DNA from: Pomacea canaliculata
Taxonomy: Eukaryota; Mollusca; Gastropoda; Architaenioglossa; Ampullariidae
Assembly (NCBI RefSeq): GCF_003073045.1
Contig: NC_037595.1
Coordinates: forward strand, 14,110,252-14,174,251
Reading direction: 5' to 3'
Length of the DNA: 64,000 bases
In this document: positions 1-9,908 of the stretch, in pieces
Position numbering within the stretch: position 1 is the stretch's first letter
Layout of the letters: the number at the start of each line of letters is the position of its first letter
The notes under the pieces: model-generated
The model's database searches: none
The model's input: the letters and a program-made list of their open reading frames with translations, nothing else
Told to the model about the DNA's origin: nothing
Translations under genes and position numbers: made by a program

Positions 1-894
1 ATGACAGGAACCCTTTACATCTTCTTGTTGACCAGGGATTAACCAGAAGATGATTTTTGAAGAGTGTAATCCAGTCATGTCAGCTTGTATTCCAACCTTT
101 CATATCAAACATAACAGGACAGTGGCTGATCACTCAAGTCGTTCACGCATTTCAAAGAAGTAATTTTGAATGTTTGATGTTGCAGTAGCACGTCTTCCCA
201 AAACAATGAAAATGTTGAAAATGTGGTTTAATCACAGTAAACAGTGATGCGGGTGAAAGTGTGGACGAAGAGATGTTGATGGTAAATAAATTGTTTACCT
301 TGATGGCGAACTCAAGAGAGCGTGATGTATGTGTGGATGCATGGTTTATTGGCTGATTTTAACTTTTGGTTTAAGTTAGCCTCCTCTCATCAGACAGATT
401 TTGAGAAACATGTTAAAAATCTTGGATCCACTCATCATAACATCTACATCCACAAAAAGAATTTACGACAAGCCGTATCTCAGACTGAGATTTTAATCTC
501 TCATTTCAGCCATTTTTCGTCTCACCAGCGTATTTGTCTCAATCACTTAGCAGAATTATTCCATTTTTCCAAATTATTCTAATAAAGTAATGTACATCGA
601 ACATCCTTAAATCTCGCTTAAATCTTGCATAATTATAACTTATATATAAGAAATAATATTTCTACAACTTCTTTTTCAATAAAATACTGCGCATAATATA
701 GTTGGTTAATGTCTAAAATTAGAGCAGTTGAGATTTGAGAAACTGAAGAGAAGAATGAAACTTTATGTGACTACTAAAGATAACTAAAAACTAAGTGTTA
801 TTTTTCGTTTATCTAGGGTTGTCAGTGAATCTTCATCTCGCGTCTGTCGAGAACTTTGGCTGGGAGGAGCGGCTGGTCTTTGCAAGACATTTAA
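1..894. other. AT-rich intergenic DNA, no gene seen
   Basis: No open frame here resembles a known protein and no signal-peptide exon is visible. The stretch is AT-rich. Its right edge holds the ATTAAA-type poly(A) signal, read on the minus strand, of the neighbouring repeat-protein gene. Confidence 0.5.
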
Positions 895-2065
895 TTATCT
901 CCAACGGGGATAAAGGACAAGAGGTACAAGCTGGGCTCTAGGCTCTGTATCAGCAACAGGAATGAAAGACAGAGGGACCAGCTCAGCTCTTGGCTCTGTG
1001 TCAGCAACAGGAATGAAAGACAGGGGAACCAGTTCAGCTCTTAGGCTCTGTATCAGCAACGGGAATGAAAGACAGAGGAACCAGTTCAGCTCTTGGCTCT
1101 GTATCAGCAACAGGAATGAAAGACAGAGGGACCAGCTCAGCTCGTGGCTCTGTATCAGCAACGGGAATGAAAGACAGAGGAACCAGCTCAGCCTTGGGCT
1201 CTGTGTCAGCCACTGGGATCAGGGTGAAGGGCACCAACATGGCCCGGGATGTCTTCTCCTTCAGTGATGGGAATGTCGGACAGGGGGATCAGCTCCGCCT
1301 TGGGCTCTGTGTCAGCCACTGGGATCAGGTTGAAAGGCACCAACATAGCCCTGGGGATGTCTTCTCCTTCAGTGATGGGAATGTCGGACAGAGGGATCAG
1401 CTCCGGCGTGGGAGGCGCGTCGACAAGCTGATCGTCTTCCACGGGCAGACCCAGGGGGATCTGCTCCATCCTGGGAGCGCCGCCTACAGGGATCCAGTTG
1501 AGTGGCACCTGAACCGCCCTCGGTGCGTTGATGTCGGTGGCAAAGGGAACCAGCTCAATGCCCAGATCGGCATTGGTGATGTCAATAGGGATGTTGGCCA
1601 GCGGAACCAGTCGAGCCCTCGGCTCCTCGGAGAGGATCTGGGCTGGAACAAGACGTTTTTCAGTTTAAGGATTTTTTTTTTCGCTCGCTCGTTCCCTTCC
1701 TCTTTTGGTTCCTTCTTATCTTTATTGTGCTCACACAAGAATAAATAACGCTCCAATATATAAAATTAAGTTAGAACTGACCCTTAAGACAGTTATAATT
1801 TTATAAATATAGATTAAATCTACAAGCTTTTCCACATCACAAAAATGAAGGGAAAAAAATTCATAGCGTATGTACTATTGGATGGATGGACTGGTAAATT
1901 GAGTGTCCTGATATTTCGTTATATACACTGTTGATATGCTATCCAAACAACACTGCTAATGAGCTATTTAAGAAAACATGTTTCTTGGAAAGAACTTTAG
2001 AAACCGGTTTGACAAGGAAAGCGCCACCTACCGACAAGACAAAGGACGACGAAGAAACGCATCAT
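895..2065 (-). CDS. Secreted 17-residue-repeat protein (unknown family)
   Basis: Two exons are proposed. Exon 1 (2065-2032) reads MMRFFVVLCLV, a compact signal peptide, and ends at a gtaggt donor in phase 1. Exon 2 (1642-895) begins after a ttgttccag acceptor in phase 1 and ends with TAA. The mature part is a chain of degenerate repeats with consensus AELVPLSFIPVADTEPR, about ten units. Those nearest the N-terminus are more divergent (LIPLSDIPITEGEDIPRA type), while the last four or five are almost identical at the DNA level with a 51-bp period. There are no cysteines in the repeats; the alternating hydrophobic/acidic/proline pattern suggests an extended or beta-solenoid-like secreted structural protein. 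Two one-base frame slips, near 1240 and 1042, interrupt the repeat frame and look like assembly errors. An ATTAAA follows the stop and a TATA box lies about 65 bp upstream of the ATG. I recognise no family; function unknown. Confidence 0.6.
918..1238 (-). repeat. 51-bp coding minisatellite
   Basis: Near-identical 51-bp tandem units encode the C-terminal 17-residue repeats of the secreted repeat protein. Units differ by a few synonymous or A/G changes, so the array expanded or was homogenised recently. Confidence 0.75.
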
Positions 2066-5000
2066 GAAGGCACAGCGCTGGCGGCAACCACAGACAGTTT
2101 AGTCAGCTGCTGTACCTCAGTATTCTCCCTTTATAAACCTCGCCACCTCCACGTCACCGCCGGACCACGTGTAGCATCCCACGGTACTCCTGGTCAAGAT
2201 GACAGCCGTGTAACACTGGCATCGTTGTGATGCCTGTACACCTGACTGTACGAGCACCCTGCCTTCCCCTCCTCCCTCCACTCCTCTATCGCTCACTGCC
2301 TGTCCGATACTCACTCTATATTGTAAATGCTTTGCTCAGCATCCAGATAGACTTTAATCCTGTTTCGCAACGGAAGAAAATTTGTTCATGTTCTGAAGCT
2401 GCATGTGTCTGAAATAACGTGTTTGTCGTCGTTTAACGACTGTATTGTCTCCTAAGATATGAAATTCGATTATCAAAGTAGGGGGAAAAGTTATTATTGT
2501 GTTCATAACTGCTTGGATACCATTCACAGTGGCAAGAACAACAACAACAATAAGATTTTGTAATATGAATGAAGCGATATACTGCGCACTGAATAAAATT
2601 GGCGGAGAAGAAACTTTGGGAATATTTCGCGTACTCTCGGGGCTTCACGAAGTAGGAAACATTTTTTAAAAAAGTTCAGATTTGAAAAGAGAGTATCAAA
2701 TTGTTTTGAGGTTTAGACAAGGGGTGTACATCAGTTGCTGTAGTTCTTGTAGTTTAAACACTCGCGCACCTCCATGGAGACACCGGAAGTGTGCTGACGT
2801 AGCCAAACGCCGTGCTGGAAGTTCCACGTCAGGGGTGAGAACTCGCAGTGTGGCCCTCAGGTTACAGCCGTCTCCACGGGCTAGTCTCCAGTTATAAACG
2901 TATGGTTGGCCTCTTCAGCCAGCAAGATTTATGGCAGTCGGGGGCCTGGCGTGCCCTAGCAGTCAGTCAGATGATCAACGGGTCGCCCACCACCCACTCT
3001 TCTGTACAATAAACATCCCCCACGTGACTTGCCTGTGAGTGGAGAAACCTAAATAAGCGATGGATACACAGTGCGTTCGCAAATAATTTGTTCTGATGCT
3101 TATTGGTTCGTCAGGCTCTTGTCGTCTATTGGTAAAAGAAATGTTTGGCTTTGTCTAGCCTTTTTTTTTTCTTTTAATATCATTGCGCCATCCATTCTCT
3201 TCTGATGACGTCCTGATCCACGTGTTGGTGTAACTGTGATCTGTGCACAGGAGAAACAGCCTATGCCCTCCACCATGATGAAAAATGGAAAGAAATGACT
3301 TGTAACTGTAGCAATACATAATATCCTGTCTAAATTTATTGACTTCCTTGTAATATCGTCGTGGGTCACGTGACACCTTTACGTTTAAGCAGCTTTCACC
3401 ACTGGGAGTGGTTTCTCGGTTAAGGCAAGACAAGTAGACGTTGTTTCTATTGTGTTGGCTAACTGGTTTCTCTACAGGTAAACAACTTTGTTGACAGACA
3501 AGCGTTCTGGTGCTGCGTTAGCAGTCGACTGCTCGTGAACTGTCACACCTCCTTTTTTTTCCTTCATGTCTTTTAAACATTTGAGGGCAGATATCCGTGT
3601 AGGGAGTGGAGTGATGCGTGTTTCTTCTCAAAGTTCTAATAATTATGACAGTTAGGTTCCATGCAAAATAATCTTCAGACATCACAAAGAATCACAAAAC
3701 TGATCGGTCATGTGATGTGCAGGTTAACATTAGATTGAATTTTGCACATGTTTAGCAGGAGTGAAGGTTATTTTTTTAAAGATTTAAAGTAATTACAATT
3801 CAGTGATGCAGGACGTGAAGTTTTTGACAGATATCCTAAAAATTAATTTAAAACAAATTAAAAAAACTGTACTCTATAGGTCTGATTACTTATGTTCCAA
3901 AATAATTTTATTCTTCTTTTTTTTTTTTTCTTCCCGTCCCTTGAGTATAGTAAACTGAGTTGAGTAGAGTTGACTCTTCCGCTGCTAACATCAATGAGTG
4001 AGCAGGTTGTCGAATGACCTAGTAGGTGTTTCAAGTGTTCTTCATCTCATAAAATTGACGAGTCCGGTCAGTAACATGATGAATGTAATGAATCACACAA
4101 TTTGAAGAGAACAGAATGCAGCTGTGATACGTCTATACAACACTTCATTATATATATATATAGCACCAGAGTACTCACAGGTGCTCACTACATGTACACC
4201 CCTCATACAACCCATCCTTCAATACTGTAGTACTTAAATGCCATCCTCCATATACAACCGTCTGTACACTGTTGTACTTGGTCTAACACTTCAAATACAT
4301 ATCATACACATAAATCGCATCAGCAACAATGTCCTCCCTTCACCTGTACACAATTTTTCTCGTGGCAACATGGCATAATAAACATATTTTGAGAAGAATC
4401 TTGTAACACAATTTGTGTTTTTGAAGGAAGAAATGAATAGTGACACAAATAAACAGGTTTTTTTAAATCACATAAAACCTTGCCGCAAGAACTGTATAAA
4501 TCTCTTGTGTTTGGACAGAACAGACAAAGCCGGACACGGAGTTGCGCTTGTTTTTCCTTAGACAAGTAGCAACTGATGACAATAATTTCCTTAAAAATGT
4601 TGAAAGTTTGTTAAAAGTGATGAAAATCCCAATGATGTCTGCAATAGAAAAGCATTTTTCTTGATGTCCCAATTTTTCTGCTTTGAGGAAACAAATGTTG
4701 TCGCCCAAACAAACAAGGGCAACAAGAACACCTCATGCGTAACCCATCCATCATGAGCACCAGAAGTTAAAGGTCACAGAAAGACCAAGCGAAGTAAAAA
4801 ACATCGAGGCTTTAAAAAAAAAACCACAGTAAACCGTAAACCAAACTACGTTTTCACCACCTTTCAGCCAACAAATGGGCAAGTACCACACAAGACAGGT
4901 ATAAAAGAGTAAAAAATGTACTGTTAAGATTGACGTACCCACTTGTTTCAAAGACAATTTTGTTGTTAACAGCGGATTGCGATGTAGTATTGCTGTAATC

Positions 5001-5261
5001 TTTCCGTCTGTCACGTGTTGCTACATCGTACAGAGAATGCCCTCAGAGATACTCCAGCAATTTGAGACTTGGTAAGTATCTTTGTTAAATATTGCAACTT
5101 CGGGAACTGTCATAAAACTAAACATTTATGCCCATTCCAACACTTAAATGTCCCAAGTGCGCATTTAAGGGCGTTTCAGGATCTTCGTAGGAGTGTGAAA
5201 TGTTCACGAACTGTATAACAGTTGGTGTAGACACATCTCTGACCTATCTCTGGCGTCTGCT
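2066..5261. other. Intergenic region with a duplicated flank block
   Basis: No convincing gene was found. A block at about 4660-4790 is clearly similar to one at about 9225-9365. Both lie roughly 520-545 bp upstream of the start codon of a six-cysteine gene (A and B), so they are the duplicated upstream flank of that family. The rest shows only AT-rich sequence and short homopolymers. Confidence 0.55.
2130..2137 (-). promoter_or_regulatory. TATA box of the repeat-protein gene
   Basis: The sequence tttataaa reads as TATAAA on the minus strand about 65 bp upstream of the signal-peptide ATG. That leaves room for a short 5' leader, as in the three genes at 5-15 kb. Confidence 0.5.
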
Positions 5262-5268
5262 TATAAAA
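5262..5268 (+). promoter_or_regulatory. TATA box of gene A
   Basis: tataaaa lies 42 bp before the gene A start codon. Gene C has the same element (12917-12923) and gene B has the weaker tttaaaag in the aligned position. The upstream sequences of B and C are recognisably homologous. Confidence 0.6.
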
Positions 5269-5309
5269 GAATTTCAAGCTGTTGACACAAAAGTTGCTTG
5301 AGGATCCAA

Positions 5310-8300
5310 ATGTCGCAAAACATGAAAATAGTGCTCGTTTATTTGTTGTGTGCCGTCCACGTCCGGGCAGGTAAGTTATAAACCATACCTGTAAATACCT
5401 ATCTTAATTAATAGTATGCCATTCCGAAAAAATACCCCAAAAGAATAGTGATAATGGTAGCATTTCTTGTGAAAGGTAACTGTTTTATGTTACATCGTCT
5501 GTCTGATCGCTTTTAAGCGATTTTCCCTCCTCGTGTTCTCTACAAATCATCTTATAGAAACCGTGACGTTATCAGTTGACTGATATCTGACTGAATATTA
5601 ACTCTTCACCTCTTTTGTAGTATTTTTGCACGTGTAATACTACTTATCTACATTAGTAAGCTAGATATTCAGCAACATCTGCAACAGCTCCGTCCCCCGC
5701 CACACACACACTCTCTCTCTCACACACACATCATCTCTCTCCCTCTCTCTCTCTCTCACACACACACAAACTCTTAATTCCTTTCTCAAGAGTGAAAATA
5801 GCAAACTTAATGTTTACCAGTTTGACATATCCGAGCTTCATGTAACACAGTATGATGACAGCACGTCAACACGAAATCAGTGATTCGTGACCTTTTCAAT
5901 CAATATCATGTAAACTGTTGCCACCTCACAGCTCGCATATTTTCATTATTTGGTTTATGTTTACAGGCATCGTTGGCATGAGGTGCAAGTGGCCAAATGG
6001 AATGACATTCGATAACCAACAAACTTTTCCAGCTCCTGACCGCTGCAACACATGCACCTGTTCTCACGGAATCATCAGCTGCACTAAGATGACCTGTAGG
6101 TTGTTCCACCTCACCGTCACTGACAGTGACGTCACAGAAATCACCTGGTAACAGCGAACTTAACACACCGGCACCAGATATTATTAATTAAGGTTTTCTT
6201 TAGTAGATACGATTAAATCCTTTTTCTTGTGTTGTCTAGGCATCAGCACGTGTATCGGACCAGACGGACAGGTGCACCCGGAGCAAGTTCCTTTCAAACA
6301 CGTTGATGGATGCAATACATGCGTGTGCATTAATGGAACGGCTGCCTGCACTAAGATAAGATGTAAGTACTCTCACTCTCCTTCACTCCCTTTCTCTCTC
6401 TTTCACACACACACACAGCCACAGCAGATTCTGTTCGATCATTTTTGTCACACTGTAATTTATGACCTTTATTGTGCGGCACACACTATGGCGAACATAC
6501 GTAAAGAAGTAATTCGGTCCGAAAAATGATCCAATTAACCAGATTCGATGTATTTGGAAACTTAAATGGTAGTACAGAGCATGTATATGAGGATCTGGCT
6601 AAGTTAGTCATGACAACATCACAGTCATTAACAACAAGCGTCAGGTAATTATTTAATAGTTTAGCATGAATGATTAATTAACGAACATAAAACATTATAA
6701 TGTCAAAAAAGAAATTGAGATGACCGTACCTTTTCTTTCTTGTAGGCGACCCTCCAAAAGACCTGCCGCAGTCCAACTGGACAGGTGTACATGGAGGGTC
6801 AGATCTTCCCATCTGCTGATGGCTGCAACGTCTGCTCTTGTCGCAACGAAAGGATTGACTGTACTGCGATGGATTGTAAGATCTATCAATATATCCGTGT
6901 ATGTTCGTGTATGTTTGTCTATTTCTTTCTGTGTCTCACTGTTATTCTGTCACTCTGTCTCTGTCATACTTTACATACTCTTCTCATTCGTCCTCCCTCA
7001 CCCACACACCTCTTTCAAATCTCCCTGGAACACTCCAGCTGAACTCGAGCAAAAACGAGCGTTCATCGCGTAGCAAACATTTACCAAGGATGGGAGAGGG
7101 TTGAAAGGCTGAACAATTTGGGACATACAACTATGACTGTATTCTGAATTTGTGAAGATGCCTATATATATATATCTGCCTGTACAGTTCTTAATTTGAA
7201 GCAAGCCGTATGTTGATTTGTACTTTTTCTGTGATACATCGGTGAAAGGGCCAGGATTGGTAGACCAGAGTTAAACTTTCTTAAATGAGGTCTAAAATCC
7301 TGGCCCTTTCTGGATGGAAAAATCGCATACAAGAAAAATACCACTAACCACATGATTCCACCTTCAGTACCTTTCTGGTATGTACGCCAGGTTCACCCAC
7401 AACGTGCCTCGGCCCCGGTGGACAGGTGTACAAGGAGGGTCAGTCCTTTCCAGCTTCTGATGGATGCAACACGTGCGTGTGCACTAATGGCATGGTCGCC
7501 TGCACCGAGATAAGATGTAAGGCGAACTTACTGTCTTAACTGCTCTATAGTATGGCATGTGTCCATTAGTAGGGCATTACTTCCCCTGATATGACCCCAT
7601 CCTTCATTAGTAGTGTAATCACTTCATCAGACATGATGTAATAGACGAGCGTACACTTACCTTGCATACGCATGACGTATTACACACACACACAACCCTC
7701 GACGAGACCTCGCAGATGACGATGAGGATGAAGAGATTTGTAGATGAATCCAACTGAAGAGGCACAAGTTGAGAGGAATGTCACTGAGAAAGTCATAAAG
7801 AAGATGGCGGAGAAGATCGTTGTGTTTTCCCGCTCACTTGGCCATTTTTAGAGCAAATGCTTTTCTTTTACATATGACGTCATTTTTCTGCTTCAAGCGA
7901 CGTGGAACAAATGACGCACACATGACGTCAGACACGAGATACCATTGGTTCACGAGACAATACGAGACCTACCACAACTCACTACAATGATCAAATTGTG
8001 TAATTCTTAGAGCATACATCTGACATGGCAACATCATTAACGGGTATAGATAAATCAGACACGACTAAATTTCTTGGTTGTTGTCTACGTCTACGTCTAC
8101 GTCCAGGTAGCAGCAACACTTGTGTTGGCCCCAATGACCAGGTGTACACAGAAGGCCAGTCTTTCAAAGATGCTCAAGACTGCAATACCTGCACGTGTCA
8201 TAATGCAAGGATCACCTGTACGATGATGGCATGTAAGGCTTTTTCTGTGTAGTTTCCTCCCACTCCCACATCATCATATTCATCACATCGTTGTCATCGC

Positions 8301-8984
8301 TATCGTTATTATCATCGTTGTCACTGTCATCTACGTCAGCAATTTCTTTAGCGTCTTTCGCAATAAATCGAGTGACAATATGGACGTTTCGCGACAACTC
8401 GGGTGACTGTATTAACCTATAATGTTTCATGGTAGCATGGGAGACAGTGTTAACTTATAATGTTTCGCGATCACTTGAATGACAGTATTAACTTATGTTT
8501 CGCGATAACTTGGATGACAGTATTAACTTATAATGTTTTTCCAGTTTAGCATTAGTTGCTGGTGGACTTCACTGTAGTTAAGAGACTTTGGATGCTGTTC
8601 ATGGTTTATTTGTGCAAAAACAGACAATTGAGATCACCAAGGCCTTATGACCGTTTTACGCGCTGACTTAACTATGCTTTGGAGGTCTGTTGCTATTTCG
8701 TTTAAAACATAATTTGTGAAATGAGCTAAATGAGCTTTGAAATTTGCATGGTACATTGTACTCCACAGACGTGTGACAGGTAGTACTCCACAAACATGTG
8801 ACGTGAGGATGTAGAAAGGTGTTATGACATGAAGGCTGTATATTTCGTTTATCAACAGGTGTCGGATGAGGCGGTTGCTGGTGTCTGGAGAAAACTGTTT
8901 CTCAGCGCTGATGGATGCAACAACTGCGCATGTGTAAACTCTCAAATTGTCTGTACAGAGCAAATTTGCATTGCTGGAAATTAG
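5310..8984 (+). CDS. Gene A: secreted protein with six pacifastin/VWC-like domains
   Basis: Seven exons: 5310-5370, 5967-6095, 6240-6362, 6746-6875, 7391-7516, 8107-8232 and 8859-8984. Exon 1 encodes a signal peptide (MSQNMKIVLVYLLC...). Each later exon encodes one domain with the pattern C-x(about 19)-C-N-x-C-x-C-x2-G-x3-C-T-x3-C, e.g. DGCNTCVCINGTAACTKIRC. The CNxCxC...CTxxxC core is that of the pacifastin light-chain protease-inhibitor domain; the longer first loop also resembles the first half of a VWC domain. All introns are phase 1, and each splits the codon of the sixth cysteine (T|GC or T|GT). Exon 4 carries one extra base and exon 7 lacks five bases relative to paralogues B and C, so the frame is not continuous as given. 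This may be assembly error or early decay. A role as an extracellular inhibitor or binding protein is inferred from the family. Confidence 0.7.
5700..5768 (+). repeat. CA/CT microsatellite in gene A intron 1
   Basis: Interrupted (CA)n and (CT)n runs. No coding content. Confidence 0.8.
7244..7310. repeat. Near-perfect 22-bp inverted repeat (hairpin)
   Basis: The arms gaaagggccaggatt...gacc and ggtc...aatcctggccctttc pair over about 22 bp around a loop of roughly 22 bases, inside intron 4 of gene A. It could be a tiny foldback element or a transcribed hairpin. No TIR family was recognised. Confidence 0.7.
8377..8540 (+). repeat. About 40-bp tandem repeat in gene A intron 6
   Basis: Three to four imperfect copies of a unit containing gtttcgcgat and gacagtattaactt follow one another. 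The unit has no open frame and no link to the neighbouring exons. Confidence 0.7.
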
Positions 8985-9908
8985 CATGAAAAAATAAGAG
9001 TCTATAAAAATAAAATAATAAATAAATTTGATCCTTCTTTGATAGTATTTTGTTGGTTTTTTCCTGTCGCCTACTGCAGTAATGCTTGCTTGATTTTAAC
9101 ACGTCTATTTTTTTACTGGGTAATCCCGAGATAGCGTGAAGAGGATGAAGTGAGAAAACGGTCATCTATTTCCGAGTTAAATGCCTGCAATAAAAGTGCT
9201 CAGTAAAATGTCATTTTTCTTATACATCCGAGTTTTTCTGCTGTTAAGAAAACAACTGATTTTACCCCCATCGACAACCCAAATAAACTCACCAAGAGCA
9301 TCTCATGAGTAACTCCTTCCTCATCAGCACCGTTAGTTCGAGGTCTCCGAAAGCCACGATTTGACTTGCAGATCAGCCAAGACACAACACTGTCTCATCC
9401 CCCTAAAGAAAACAATAATGAAATAGCACATAAGTAAAGCAGGGCAAGAACTGTATTGTTGATAAAGATTTTCTTGGGCACCTTAAAATAAATTACTAGA
9501 AACGTGCGTTCATCGCGTAACAAAAAATTCCCAGGGATGAGAGAAGCTTGAAACACACACACAAACACACACACATTGTATGCATAGGGGAAGTGAGAAT
9601 GTAGACAAAGTCACCGTAGTAGTATTAGAAAAAAGAGAATAGGCAAGGAGACATACACGAATGTAAAAAATAGCAAGCGACACAAATGTAACAATATAGC
9701 ATGTAACACAAATATAACAATATAGCACGCAACACGAATGTAACAACCTCGCTCACAAAACCGAGCGTATTTCTTGAACACGGCTCTTATCTATCAACAT
9801 GGCATCCTTTGACCTCACCAGTTCTCCAGTTTAAAAGCATGGAATAATTCGTTTAAGAAGTGGACCTCCAGTCAGTCAAAAGGCTTTTCTCAGACAAGGA
9901 CAGCAAGT

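Noticed and set aside
962-1748. Plus-strand open frames rich in GTSSALGSVSATG repeats
   Set aside because: They are the antisense shadow of the minus-strand repeat protein, which has a signal peptide exon, splice sites and a poly(A) signal.
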